Assembly (NCBI GenBank): GCA_000018565.1
Contig: CP000875.1
Location: 3,115,199 to 3,179,198, forward strand
Direction of reading: 5' to 3'
DNA from: Herpetosiphon aurantiacus DSM 785
GTDB lineage: Bacteria; Chloroflexota; Chloroflexia; Chloroflexales; Herpetosiphonaceae
Length of the DNA stretch: 64,000 nt
The notes under the pieces were generated by a model, which saw only the letters and a program-made list of their open reading frames with translations, made no database searches and was not told where the DNA came from. Shown here in pieces: positions 8,239 through 16,983 of this stretch (position 1 is the first letter of the stretch; each line of letters begins with the position of its first letter). A program made the translations under genes and the position numbers.

Positions 8239-9033
8239 TTAAACAGTTCGCTCATTCAGCCAAGCCCAATGATTAACCGGACTATGGCCAGCTCCAATCG
8301 ATTCGGCGCTCGCAATCGCCGCGTATAAAAATGCATGAGCTTGACAAACCGCACTGACTAAATCTTCGCCTCGCGCCAGCAATGCTGTGATCGCCGCCGC
8401 ATAGGTGCAGCCAGTCCCGTGAGTGTTGGGGGTGTCGATTCGTTCTGAGCGCAGTTCGAGCACCTGTTGGCCATCGGCAAATAAATCCAGCGGCTGGCCT
8501 TTGAGATGCCCACCTTTGAGCAAAACTGCCTTCGCGCCAAGCTTCAGCAAATCATCCAACGCTGCATACATCGTGCGTTCATCAGCAATTTCGCGGCCAA
8601 GCATAACGCTGGCTTCAGGCAAATTGGGCGTAATTAGGCTGGCGATTGGCACTAAATGCTCACATAAAGCCTGCACCGCCTCCTCAGCTAATAAGCGATC
8701 GCCACTCTTGGCAACCATCACTGGATCAACCACCAACGCCACCGGATATTGACGCAAGCTATTCGCCACCGTTTCGATGATCGCGGCGTTGCCAAGCATG
8801 CCCGTTTTAATCGCATCAGCTCCAATATCAGCCAAAACCGCCACAATTTGGCGTTCGATCAAGCTTGGGCTAACTAATTCAAAGGCTTGAACTCCAATTG
8901 TATTTTGAGCGGTAATTGCCGTAATTACGCTGCTACCATAAACTTGATAGGTATGAAAGGTTTTGAGATCGGCCTGAATGCCCGCGCCGCCACCCGAATC
9001 GGAGCCAGCGATAGTTAATGCTTTTGCTCGCAT
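8239..9033 (-). CDS. thiD: Hydroxymethylpyrimidine/phosphomethylpyrimidine kinase
   Basis: A 264-residue ribokinase-fold enzyme phosphorylating HMP and HMP-P to HMP-PP in thiamin synthesis. Seen: the N-terminal IAGSDSGGGAGIQADLKTF signature, the AITAQNT substrate-site segment, VVDPVMVAKSGDRL, and the anion-hole/catalytic Asp motif NTHGTGCTYAAAI. Full length for ThiD. It begins right after the tenA stop with no spacer, so the two are co-transcribed, presumably continuing the riboswitch-controlled thi operon upstream on the same strand. Cytosolic. Confidence 0.93.
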   Translation of the reverse strand: MRAKALTIAGSDSGGGAGIQADLKTFHTYQVYGSSVITAITAQNTIGVQAFELVSPSLIERQIVAVLADIGADAIKTGMLGNAAIIETVANSLRQYPVALVVDPVMVAKSGDRLLAEEAVQALCEHLVPIASLITPNLPEASVMLGREIADERTMYAALDDLLKLGAKAVLLKGGHLKGQPLDLFADGQQVLELRSERIDTPNTHGTGCTYAAAITALLARGEDLVSAVCQAHAFLYAAIASAESIGAGHSPVNHWAWLNERTV

Positions 9034-9654
9034 TTAGTTACTCCACACTGCTTCAAAAAAATCGTATTCACATTGCATGGCATAGCGATAGGCCTGAGCG
9101 GCACTGGCCAAATTGTAGCTATGTTGATTGACCAGTTGCTCCAATTGCCTTACCAAGGCTTCAAATTCGTTGCTGCTATAGGTTTCGATCCAAGCACTAT
9201 AGCGCTGACTAGCGGCTTGGGTACTCGCTAAATTCTGTCCAAGGTAGGCATATAAACGCATACAGGGAGCCATCGCTGCCGCCAATGTGCCCAAATCACT
9301 CGACCACGCCGTCAGTTGCAGAAAATCGGTGTAGCGCTGGGTCGCTGGGTTGGGCTGCACCACATTTAAATCAACCTGCCAGTCGGCGGCAAAGGCTTGA
9401 TGCAGTTGTAACTCTTGGATCACGCCGCCAGCTAGCTGATGAAAGGTGCACACGCTCGCCCAATTTGGTGCTTTGGCCGCTGCCAAACTATACGCCCGCG
9501 CAAAACTTTGCAGAAAAAAGCTATCTTGGCCAATATAATCGGCAAAGCGTTCGACGCTCAGTTGGCCAGTTGCCAGCCCCTGCACAAACGGGTGCTGCAA
9601 ACAAGCTTGGGCTAATAAACGATTTGCCTGCCAAAAATTCGCCGCATAATCCAT
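9034..9654 (-). CDS. tenA: Thiaminase II / aminopyrimidine aminohydrolase (TenA)
   Basis: A ~206-residue TenA-family helical protein that releases or salvages HMP from degraded thiamin. Seen: FVQGLATGQLSVERFADYIGQDSFFLQSFARAYS near the N-terminus, the LAPC-like segment AAMAPCMRLYAYLGQ, YSAWIETYSSNEF, and the terminal EYDFFEAVW. The second of two nearby ATGs (9654) is chosen because AAGGA lies eight bases before it and would overlap the first ATG. It is tightly linked to thiD. The expected nucleophile Cys aligns with FVQGL only loosely, so the exact catalytic role (hydrolase versus paralogue) is less sure than the family. Confidence 0.88.
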   Translation of the reverse strand: MDYAANFWQANRLLAQACLQHPFVQGLATGQLSVERFADYIGQDSFFLQSFARAYSLAAAKAPNWASVCTFHQLAGGVIQELQLHQAFAADWQVDLNVVQPNPATQRYTDFLQLTAWSSDLGTLAAAMAPCMRLYAYLGQNLASTQAASQRYSAWIETYSSNEFEALVRQLEQLVNQHSYNLASAAQAYRYAMQCEYDFFEAVWSN

Positions 9655-9699
9655 AAACACCATCCTTAATTAATGACCCCTCACCCCCTAGCCACCATC

Positions 9700-9877
9700 T
9701 TTCAAGGGTAGGTTTTTTACAATCATGGGTGATTACCACCCTTCCGTCCCGCCTCAAGGCGGGAAACGCAGGGGGCTTTAATCCCCCTGCACCCCCTCAA
9801 GGGCATGGATCGGCAGTCAGTCATCCACCGATGAACCAGCATATCCGTGGTTTGCAGCGAAAACCGACCCTTGAAAG
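9700..9877. mobile_element. 178-bp non-coding element with terminal inverted repeats (MITE-like)
   Basis: TTTCAAGGGTAGGTTTT on the left mirrors AAAACCGACCCTTGAAA on the right. CTAGCCACCATC occurs directly before (9688-9699) and directly after (9878-9889), like a 12-bp target duplication. Inside are two hairpins (CCCGCC/GGCGGG; GCAGGGGG/CCCCCTGC). There is no ORF. A related single end lies near 40283-40318. It sits between ecfT and tenA. Confidence 0.6.
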
Positions 9878-9888
9878 CTAGCCACCAT

Positions 9889-9934
9889 CCCTCACCCCAA
9901 CCCCTCTCCCACTGCGGCGGGCGGGGGGTGAGGG
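9889..9934. repeat. REP-like extragenic repeat, copy B
   Basis: A short copy of the CCCTCACCCC ... GGGTGAGGG palindromic family, abutting the MITE-like element on the right. Part of it overlaps the apparent flanking duplication. It lies in the spacer after ecfT. Confidence 0.75.
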
Positions 9935-9936
9935 AA

Positions 9937-10602
9937 TCAGAACCAAATTAGCAAACTGAGACCACTGAGCACAAGCAAACTCCAATCTTGCCAACGCCAC
10001 GGGTAGGCTTGCAATATGGTCGGGCGTTGGTCGCTCAGGCCACGGGTATGCAAGGCTTCGGCCAAATCATCGGCATGCTGCAAGGCTTGGGCTAAAATCG
10101 GCAAAACCAGCCAACGCCCATTCCACAACAGATACCAGCGATCAGTGCGCATACCTCGGGTCGCCAAGCTAGCCCGCGTTTGTTGGACAATTCGCAGCAT
10201 CGCGGGCAGTGTGCTCAAGCTACCTTCGAGCAAACGCACCAGATTTAATGGCAAGCCCAGTTGGTATAGACTGTCGATCAAGGCGCTTGGCTCAACCAAC
10301 ATAAACAGGCATAAACCAACAATACCCAAGCATGCCAGTCGCAAGCTGGCTTGGAGCGCAAGCGACCATGTGCCGCTCAGGCCTAAACTCAGCCCAAGCA
10401 AGCCACAACTGAGCAGCATCAACCCCACATGCGGCCAAATTGCCGCGCGAATGTGCCACCAAAGCCAGCCATAGATCAAGCTCAGCGCCAATAATTGCTG
10501 CCACCAAGCATCAAGCCAAAGCAAACTATGACCAATCGCAGCAACCAAGGCCAAACAGGCCAGTGGATGCCAAAACTGAGCAGTTGGGAATGGCTCGTTC
10601 AT
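9937..10602 (-). CDS. ECF transporter T component
   Basis: A ~221-residue integral membrane protein of the EcfT/CbiQ family, the scaffold that couples ATPases to the substrate-binding S component. Seen: several hydrophobic segments and the coupling-helix motifs ATRGMRTD and ALHTRGLSDQ (the Ala-Arg-Gly signatures). ATG at 10602 is chosen because it overlaps the ATPase stop as ATGA, giving translational coupling. Together with the ATPase and ThiW-like S component it should import a thiamin precursor across the membrane. Confidence 0.85.
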   Translation of the reverse strand: MNEPFPTAQFWHPLACLALVAAIGHSLLWLDAWWQQLLALSLIYGWLWWHIRAAIWPHVGLMLLSCGLLGLSLGLSGTWSLALQASLRLACLGIVGLCLFMLVEPSALIDSLYQLGLPLNLVRLLEGSLSTLPAMLRIVQQTRASLATRGMRTDRWYLLWNGRWLVLPILAQALQHADDLAEALHTRGLSDQRPTILQAYPWRWQDWSLLVLSGLSLLIWF

Positions 10603-11948
10603 GCGCCAGCCGTTGCCTGAGGCAAGCGCAACCAACGCGACGTTAAGCTGGCTAGCCAAGCTAGATCATGGCTGCTAATCAAAGCCGACACCTGTTGAGC
10701 CAAGGTTTGTAACAGCTCACGCAATTGCCAGCGGCCTGCATAATCCAAGCCTGCGGTTGGCTCATCGAGCAACAAAATTTTTGGTTTGTGCAACAGCGCA
10801 CAGGCTAAAGCAACTCGCCGTTGCTCACCTCCACTCAACTGAAACGGCGAACGTGCCAATAATTCAGCCAAGCCAAAACGCTCGATCAACTGCTCCCGCC
10901 AGGTTGGGTCAGCACAGGTTAGTTCTTCTGCCACCGTTGGCCGATAGAAAAAGCTGCGCAGATCTTGTGGCGGGCTAGCAAGATAGGTAGCCCGTTGATC
11001 AGCCCGTTGTTGATTAATTGGGCGCTGTTGATAGCAGATCCAGCCAGTTTGGGGGCGCAGCACGCCGCTGGTTAATTGCAAGAGGCTGGTTTTGCCGCTA
11101 CCGTTCGGCCCAACCAAACCAACCTGGGTACAATCCAGTTGCTCGCTAAAGTTGGCAAAAATTGGGCGTTGATTACGCTTGTAGCCAAGTTTATGCCATG
11201 TCAGCATTGGCTTGATTTTCAGCTTATTTTGTACAACAGACCATTCTTCGTTTTGAACAATTGCAGAGACAGTCCCATCGTAGATTAATTGGCCCTTTTC
11301 AAAGCTCAAGGCGCGGGTTGCCAAATCGCGCAGCAATTGCGGGCGTTGCTCGGCAATCACAACGGTTGTACCTTGCTGTTGCAATTGCTGAATCACATGG
11401 CGCACCAACTGCACACCTGCCGCATCCAAAGCAGCACATGGCTCATCAAGCACCACCAAAATTGGGTTACGAGCCAACAAGTTGGCAAGGGCCAAACGCT
11501 GAATCTCGCCGCCAGAAAGGCTTTGCGGTTGGCGTTGCAGCAGCTCAAGCAAACCAAAACGCTCCGCCAACTCGCTGACCTTGGCGGCGATCGTTGGACG
11601 CGGCAAGCCTTGTTGCGCCAAACTCCAAGCCAGATCACGCGCAACCGTGTGGCCCAAAATTTGGTTGGCAGGCCGTTGACTCAAGCTGCCAACCAATTGG
11701 CTCCACGTCGGCGAATTAAGTTGCTCAGTCGCATGACCCGCAATGCTGACTGAGCCAGTTTGTTGGCCAGCATAGCGATAGGGAATTAGGCCATTGAGCA
11801 GGCGGCAAACCGTCGATTTGCCAGCGCCATTGGCTCCCAGCAACAACACACATTCGCCCTGCGCCAAGCCAAATGACCACGGCCCAAGCTCAACTAGCGC
11901 TTGGGCATAGCGAAAGCGATAATTCTCAACGACAACAAGCTCACTCAT
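10599..11948 (-). CDS. ECF transporter ATPase, two fused ABC domains
   Basis: A 449-residue protein with two complete ABC modules in one chain, replacing the usual EcfA/EcfA' pair. Module 1: Walker A GANGAGKST, signature LSGGEIQRLA, Walker B ILVVLDEPCAALD. Module 2: Walker A GPNGSGKTS, signature LSGGEQRRVA, Walker B ILLLDEPTAGLD. ATG at 11948 overlaps the stop of the thiW-like gene (ATGAGTGA). It supplies energy to the EcfT/ThiW complex on the cytoplasmic face. Confidence 0.92.
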   Translation of the reverse strand: MSELVVVENYRFRYAQALVELGPWSFGLAQGECVLLLGANGAGKSTVCRLLNGLIPYRYAGQQTGSVSIAGHATEQLNSPTWSQLVGSLSQRPANQILGHTVARDLAWSLAQQGLPRPTIAAKVSELAERFGLLELLQRQPQSLSGGEIQRLALANLLARNPILVVLDEPCAALDAAGVQLVRHVIQQLQQQGTTVVIAEQRPQLLRDLATRALSFEKGQLIYDGTVSAIVQNEEWSVVQNKLKIKPMLTWHKLGYKRNQRPIFANFSEQLDCTQVGLVGPNGSGKTSLLQLTSGVLRPQTGWICYQQRPINQQRADQRATYLASPPQDLRSFFYRPTVAEELTCADPTWREQLIERFGLAELLARSPFQLSGGEQRRVALACALLHKPKILLLDEPTAGLDYAGRWQLRELLQTLAQQVSALISSHDLAWLASLTSRWLRLPQATAGA

Positions 11949-12456
11949 CGGCGGGCAATAAACGGGCTTTGCGCAATAATCCAAGGCTGGCCAAGGCCAA
12001 CAACGCCCCAACTAAGGCTGAAATTGCAAACGGTGTGAGCATGGCGATCAAGGCTGGGCTTTTGCCCATTGCCAACGGCGCAACCAACAACGCCGCCACA
12101 GTCGCGCCAATGAGGCCAGTGCCAATCACCTCGCCAAGCACTGCCAACCAATCGTTGCGCCAACGTTGATAGAGCAAGCCCGCCAAAAGCACGCCGATCA
12201 TGCTGCCAGGGAAGGCCAAGGGCGTGCCAGTACCCAACAAATTGCGTACCAACGCCATCACGAAGGCAATCGCCAAGCCCCACCATGGCCCGACCAACAC
12301 CGCCGCCAACACGTTGATCAGATGCTGGGTTGGCGAGATTTTGGCAATGCCGGTGGAAATGCTAATGGGCGAGAGTGCTAAGCCCAAGGCTGCCAAAACA
12401 ATGCTATAGGCCAAGCGTCGCGTTGATTGACGCTGTTTTTGCATTAAACTGGTCAT
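11941..12456 (-). CDS. thiW: ECF transporter S component, ThiW family
   Basis: A 171-residue membrane protein with about five or six hydrophobic segments. The LLGTGTPLAFPGSMIGVLLAGLLY stretch is typical of ThiW, the S component assigned to the thiamin thiazole precursor by riboswitch context. AAGGA lies eight bases before ATG and overlaps the thiE stop. Its neighbours thiE/thiM (thiazole use) fit that role. The ligand assignment is from the literature on gene context, not from residues seen here. Confidence 0.82.
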   Translation of the reverse strand: MTSLMQKQRQSTRRLAYSIVLAALGLALSPISISTGIAKISPTQHLINVLAAVLVGPWWGLAIAFVMALVRNLLGTGTPLAFPGSMIGVLLAGLLYQRWRNDWLAVLGEVIGTGLIGATVAALLVAPLAMGKSPALIAMLTPFAISALVGALLALASLGLLRKARLLPADE

Positions 12457-12459
12457 CTA

Positions 12460-13077
12460 TCATTCCTTATAATGTGCGAGAAATTCACGACAAGCTTGGG
12501 TTGGATTGGTCGCATTCAACAAGGCCGAAACCACCACAATGCCAGCCACGCCGCAAGCTCGCACTTCTGCAACGTTATGTTGAGCAATTCCGCCAATCGC
12601 CACAACTGGGCAATCCACCGCCTCAACAATTGCTCGCAAGCCTGCCTGACCTAAGGGCGCACCAGCATCAAGTTTGGTAGTGGTGGCAGCAAATGGCCCA
12701 ACCCCAAGATAATCAACGCCCAATTTTTCAGCCCGTTGGGCATCGGCCACTCCCTCAGGCGAGTAGCCAATCAAGCCCTTGAAACTGGCGCGAGCCAAAT
12801 CCAAGGGCAAATCATCAACGCCCAAATGCACGCCATCAGCCCCAACCGCCAAGGCTAAGCCTAAATCGTCATTGATAATCAAGGGAATTTGGGCAATCTT
12901 GGTGAGTGGCAGGATCGCTTGGGCCAGCTGAGCGGTTTGCCGCACGGACAGATTTTTGGCACGAAGTTGTAATACCCCAATCCCGCCAGCCAGCAGCGCC
13001 GCCGTCATGGCCAAAGGGTCGCGCGAGCCAAGCGTGGCGGTATCCAACACCGCATACAAACGCCAATCAATCTGCAT
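12460..13077 (-). CDS. thiE: Thiamin-phosphate synthase
   Basis: A ~205-residue TIM-barrel enzyme joining HMP-PP and HET-P to thiamin phosphate. Seen: VLQLRAKNLS (pyrophosphate-binding), IINDDLGLALAVGADGVHLGVDDLP, YLGVGPFAATTTK, and IGGIAQHNV plus GVAGIVVVSAL at the phosphate site. Two adjacent ATGs (13080 and 13077) follow GGAG; 13077 has the better spacing. The gene overlaps the end of thiM and its stop overlaps the thiW ribosome-binding site. Confidence 0.93.
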   Translation of the reverse strand: MQIDWRLYAVLDTATLGSRDPLAMTAALLAGGIGVLQLRAKNLSVRQTAQLAQAILPLTKIAQIPLIINDDLGLALAVGADGVHLGVDDLPLDLARASFKGLIGYSPEGVADAQRAEKLGVDYLGVGPFAATTTKLDAGAPLGQAGLRAIVEAVDCPVVAIGGIAQHNVAEVRACGVAGIVVVSALLNATNPTQACREFLAHYKE

Positions 13078-13924
13078 CATGCTGCTCCATACGATAGCTA
13101 AGCCGACTGTTATCAATTAATTCAGCAATTGCCCCAAGCTGATCAAACAGGGCCACCCGAAAACTGGCTGGGCCAAGCGCATGCATAGCCGCAACTTCAG
13201 CCGCCATTCCGAAGCCAGCGATTGCGCTGACAGTCGCCAACATAACATCATTGATAACCGCAGCAAGTGCGCCAATCAGGCTGGTTACAATGCAACCAGC
13301 GCCAGTAATTTGGCTCAGCCATTGATGCCCATGCTCAAGCTGAATCCAGTTCATACCATCACTAACCACATCGATTACGCCCGTTAGGCCAACTACACAG
13401 CCATAGCGCCGTGCCAATTGGCCTGCCACCAGCCTTGGATCATGCCAAGCGTGACCGACATCAACGCCATGGGCCACACCCGTTTGATCGAGCAAAGCCA
13501 AGGCTTCGCCCAAATTCAAGCGCAGAATCGTTGGCTGCACCGTAGCGATTAATGCCAAGGCCGCTTGTTTGCGCCAAACGGTCGCACCAACTCCAACCGG
13601 ATCAAGCACAATTGGCAGATTTTTGGCTTGGGCAGCTCGTCCGGCTTGGGCAAGTAGTTGCATTCGATCAATCGTTGGCGTGCCCATGCTCAAAACAAGG
13701 GCGCGATTGGGCAACTGGCTAAATTCGGCTGGCTCGATCGCCATAATTGGCGCAGCACCAACCGCCAGCAAGGCATTGGCCAGATCATTGGCCGTCACCA
13801 AATTTGGCACAACATGCACCAACGGGCGTTGCTGGCGTAATGAATGCCAACAATCGGCAATGCTGCTTGGTGTCAACAATTTAGGCCGCACGTTGCAAGG
13901 CCGATTGCTTGGTAAACAAACCAA
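13067..13924 (-). CDS. thiM: Hydroxyethylthiazole kinase
   Basis: A ribokinase-fold enzyme (up to 285 residues) phosphorylating hydroxyethylthiazole for salvage. Seen: PLVHVVPNLVTANDLANALLAVGAAPIMA, VLDPVGVGAT, LRLNLGEALAL, and the catalytic segment SQITGAGCIVTSLIGA. In most ThiM the N-terminal motif reads VHCITN; here it is VHVVPN. The ATG at 13924 would overlap the permease frame by about 44 bases; a TTG at 13879 just after the permease stop is the alternative, but neither has a clear ribosome-binding site. Confidence 0.87.
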   Translation of the reverse strand: MVCLPSNRPCNVRPKLLTPSSIADCWHSLRQQRPLVHVVPNLVTANDLANALLAVGAAPIMAIEPAEFSQLPNRALVLSMGTPTIDRMQLLAQAGRAAQAKNLPIVLDPVGVGATVWRKQAALALIATVQPTILRLNLGEALALLDQTGVAHGVDVGHAWHDPRLVAGQLARRYGCVVGLTGVIDVVSDGMNWIQLEHGHQWLSQITGAGCIVTSLIGALAAVINDVMLATVSAIAGFGMAAEVAAMHALGPASFRVALFDQLGAIAELIDNSRLSYRMEQHDAD

Positions 13925-15191
13925 TGTTGCCTAACCCCCAATAGATCAATCCAGCGCTCACAAGGCTTGGAATCGTCGCACCAAAGGTCGGATACCAAGC
14001 ATTCAAGCCATGAAACAGGCCAATTCCCAGAATCCAAGCTACAAAGCCGCGCCAATTCAGACCAGCCTGATACCAATACCGCCCATTGACGCGATCTAGT
14101 TCGGTTACGTCAAGTTGACGCTGGCGCAACCCAAAATGATCGACTAGCACAATGCCAAACAGCGGTGCGAAAATTGAGCCAAGCAGCAATAAAAAGCCTT
14201 CATACCGCGCCATTGGCACAACCAAGGCCACTCCAGTGCAAATTAAGCCAAAGGCTAAAGCTAGCATTTTGAGGCTAATGCGACTGCTCAAATGGCCCGC
14301 CGAAACTGCCGCCGAATAAATATCAGCAAAGGCATTATCCGATTCATCAACCAAAATTAGGCTTAGAGCCAAGGCTCCCCCAGCCGCGCCCAAAATTGCT
14401 GGCAACACTTGTTGGCCCACCAAGCTTAGGGTGAAAACCACACCCAAGCCATAAAACCAAACATTCGCGGCAAAATTGCCCAAGCCACAGCCCCAAAAGG
14501 TTGGCCGCGCACCCTTGGAGTAGCGGGTATAGTCGGCAATCAAGGGCAACCACGAAAGTTGCATCGCAATCACCAGATCGAGTGCCGTGCCAAAACCCAA
14601 CTCACCAGTTGCTTGATGGGCAAATAACTCAGCCAAACTGGTTAATTAAAAGGCTTGGTAGGTCAGCCAAAGCGCCGAGCCAGTGACCAACCAAATGCCC
14701 CAGGTACGCAAAAACCGCCGCACAATTGTCAGTGGCCCACCCCAGGCCATAGCCGTCACCAGCACGCCCCAAACGACCGTCCAAATGCTGGCGGGCAGAT
14801 CAAGCCCAGCGCTACGGGCAATCGCATCGGTTGCCTCGCTCATCACAATAATTTCAAAGGCACCCCAACCGATTAATTGGATGAGCTTAGCAATTGTAGG
14901 AGCAACCGCACCACGAATACCCAAAGCTGGACGCAATAAAGCCATGGTTGGCAAGCCTGTATCGCTGCCAATCACGCCAACCAAGGCCAATAGCGCAGCA
15001 CCAACCGCCGAGCCAAGCACGATCGCCAAACAGGCCATGCCAAAACTCAGGCTTGGCACAAGCAATGCGCCAGCGCTCAGCACTAGCAAGCCCACCCCAA
15101 GGCTCGACCACAAAGCAAAACAATCGTGGAACCCAAACGAACGTTGATCCTTGGCAATCGGATCAAGCACAGAATCAGGCGATTCCTGCAT
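13881..15191 (-). pseudogene. cytX: NCS1-family permease (CytX-like, HMP transporter) with an in-frame stop
   Basis: One reading frame runs from ATG 15191 (GGAGGTG upstream) to the stop at 13881, but it is cut by TAA at 14646-14648. The two halves (about 181 and 254 codons) are in the same frame, and together make a ~436-residue, 12-segment NCS1 permease. Part 1 has SLGVGLLVLSAGALLVPSL and the WGAFEIIVMSEAT segment; part 2 has QLSWLPLIADYTRYS. CytX proteins import hydroxymethylpyrimidine and often sit behind TPP riboswitches, as here. A single base change explains the stop. It is either a recently lost gene or a sequencing error. Confidence 0.8.
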
Positions 15192-15233
15192 AAAAAGCAC
15201 CTCCACACGGGCGTGCGGTAGGCGTTGAGCAAC

Positions 15234-15270
15234 AAAAAACCATCGCCAACGGGTAAGGTTAGCGATGGTT
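15234..15270 (-). terminator. Intrinsic terminator of the TPP riboswitch
   Basis: On the minus strand AACCATCGC and GCGATGGTT form a 9-bp stem (15238-15246 with 15262-15270) followed by a run of T. It lies between the aptamer and the permease start, so it is the likely expression platform: transcription stops when TPP is bound. Confidence 0.85.
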
Positions 15271-15283
15271 TCCAATCGTCAAA

Positions 15284-15380
15284 CGCTTCCCTACGCTGGT
15301 ATAAACCAGATCAGGTTCTGAGGGTTAGCGGCATCGATCGGTCCGCCCTCTCAGCCAAGCTCACTTGGCTCCCCTAGCTT
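15284..15380 (-). ncRNA. TPP riboswitch (THI box)
   Basis: On the minus strand the conserved THI elements are all present: TAGGGGAGCC at the start of P1/P2, GGCTGAGAGGG (the CUGAGA pyrimidine-sensor loop), ACCCTCAGAACCTGAT (pyrophosphate-sensing CAGAACCTGATCTGG region begins here), ACCAGCGTAGGGAAGCG at the end. It senses thiamin pyrophosphate and controls the downstream permease-thiM-thiE-thiW-ecfA-ecfT operon through the terminator at 15234-15270. Confidence 0.97.
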
Positions 15381-15399
15381 TGGTGTGGTAACCACACCA
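15381..15399. terminator. Perfect inverted repeat after ndh
   Basis: TGGTGTGGT-A-ACCACACCA is a perfect 9-bp inverted repeat between the ndh stop and the TPP aptamer. It can end ndh transcription or insulate the riboswitch; its T-run is weak. A protein-binding operator is an alternative. Confidence 0.45.
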
Positions 15400-15400
15400 T

Positions 15401-16690
15401 TTAGTTGTTGGTTTGCATTATATCCAAAGCTGGCGCTACGTCAAAATCGGCTTGCTTGCGATTGGCGGTAATCAAACGAATCGCTTGATCATAGAAGAAG
15501 TAGTTGTAGGCCCAATTAATCAGCACCACTAGCCGATTGCGAAAGCCAACCAAGCTCATTAGGTGAATAAATAACCACACCACCCACGCTGGAAAGCCCC
15601 AAAATTGCAGGCCAAAAATATGCGCCACCGCTGCATTACGGCCAATCGTCGCCATCGAGCCACGGTCGCGATAGATAAAAGTTTGGGTGGGCTGGTTTTG
15701 GCGCTGTTGCAAAATATTTTTGGCTGCCGTAACTGCCTGTTGAATTGCCACGGGCGCAACTTGCGGCAAGGGCTTGCCCGCCTGCTCAAGATAGGCCAGA
15801 TCGCCAACAACAAACACATTTGGATCGTCGGCTAAGCGCAAATCGGGCTGAACTTGCACCCGATTGCCGCGTGCTAAGGCCAATTCGAGGCTTTGGGCCA
15901 ACTCAACTCCACGCACGCCTGCGGCCCAAATCAGGGTATGGCTAGCAATCACCTCGCCACCCTTGAGATAGACCTGATCGGCGCTGGCTCCCTCGACGGC
16001 AGTATTCAAACGCACTTGCACGCCCATTTTTTCCAAGCGCTGAAGCGTTTTTTGCTGCAAGCGGGTTGGCAACATACCCAACACTTTATCGGTAGCTTCG
16101 AGCAAAATCACCTGCACTTGGCTATTTTCAAGTTGGGGAAAATCACGCACCAAAACGTGTTTGACCAACTCGCGAATTGCTCCGGCTAATTCAACGCCGG
16201 TTGGGCCTCCACCAACCACCACAAATGTATGCAAGGCCTGGCGCACCTGTGGATCACGTTCGTAAGCTGCACGTTCAAACATACTTAGCAAGTGATTACG
16301 CAACTGCTCAGCATCATTTAAATTTTTCAAGCCAAAGCTATGTTGCTCGATTTCACGGTTGCCAAAATAATTGGTTTGGCCGCCCGCCGCGACAATTAAA
16401 TAATCATAGTCGAAGCTGCCCATCGTGGTAACCACGTGTTTGCTAGCGCGATCAATCTGCTCCACACGAGCCATCAAAAAGCGCACGCCCGGCCAATTGT
16501 GCATAATTCCGCGCACCGGATAGGCAATTTGCTCTGGCTCCAAGCCAGCCGTCGCCACTTGATACAGTAGCGGTTGAAAACAATGATAATTTTGTTGATC
16601 GATCAATAACACATCGACTTTTTTGCCCGCCAGGGTTTTGGCAGCTCGCAGACCCGCAAAGCCCGCCCCAATAATAATCACTTTTTGCAT
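15401..16690 (-). CDS. ndh: Type II NADH dehydrogenase (NDH-2)
   Basis: A 429-residue peripheral membrane flavoprotein passing electrons from NADH to quinone without pumping protons. Seen: N-terminal FAD dinucleotide motif IIGAGFAGLRAAKTL, the NYHCFQPLLYQVATAGLEPEQIA segment specific to NDH-2, a second dinucleotide motif VVGGGPTGVELAGAI for NADH, and VFVVGDLAYLEQAGKPLPQVAPVAIQQ near the C-terminus. The last ~100 residues carry two amphipathic or hydrophobic stretches (FWGFPAWVVWLFIHLMSLVGF) for membrane attachment. Transcribed alone, with GAGG before the ATG. Confidence 0.93.
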   Translation of the reverse strand: MQKVIIIGAGFAGLRAAKTLAGKKVDVLLIDQQNYHCFQPLLYQVATAGLEPEQIAYPVRGIMHNWPGVRFLMARVEQIDRASKHVVTTMGSFDYDYLIVAAGGQTNYFGNREIEQHSFGLKNLNDAEQLRNHLLSMFERAAYERDPQVRQALHTFVVVGGGPTGVELAGAIRELVKHVLVRDFPQLENSQVQVILLEATDKVLGMLPTRLQQKTLQRLEKMGVQVRLNTAVEGASADQVYLKGGEVIASHTLIWAAGVRGVELAQSLELALARGNRVQVQPDLRLADDPNVFVVGDLAYLEQAGKPLPQVAPVAIQQAVTAAKNILQQRQNQPTQTFIYRDRGSMATIGRNAAVAHIFGLQFWGFPAWVVWLFIHLMSLVGFRNRLVVLINWAYNYFFYDQAIRLITANRKQADFDVAPALDIMQTNN

Positions 16691-16784
16691 ACTCGGCCTC
16701 CTGTTGTTACCGCATATCGATTCTACACCTTTGTGAAGTAAATAACAATAGGTAATTTGTACGATTTTTCACATAATGAGTTAC

Positions 16785-16819
16785 AAAAATGCCTTGTTCA
16801 ACTCGAACAGGGCATTTTT
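16785..16819. terminator. Bidirectional hairpin with A/T tails
   Basis: AAAAATGCCTTGTTC pairs with GAACAGGGCATTTTT (one G-T wobble) around a 5-base loop, giving T-runs on both strands. It lies between the divergent ndh and isochorismatase-like genes, where no transcript obviously ends, so it may mark a lost gene. Confidence 0.6.
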
Positions 16820-16940
16820 CAGGCCAACGGGCGAGCTTTCGTATCATCTAGCGCTTGCATTGGCCTTTCAGAATGTGTGTGGCAATCTACGGAATAATCA
16901 TCACTTAGAAGGTTGAAAATTCATCAAAATCGCACATACG

Positions 16941-16949
16941 TGCTATAAT
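16941..16949 (+). promoter_or_regulatory. Extended -10 promoter element
   Basis: TGCTATAAT matches the extended -10 consensus TGnTATAAT, 35 bases before the start of the isochorismatase-like gene. No good -35 box is seen at the usual distance, which fits extended -10 promoters. Confidence 0.55.
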
Positions 16950-16983
16950 ACCACTATTGAATTGTGTTAAAGGAGCCGCATAT

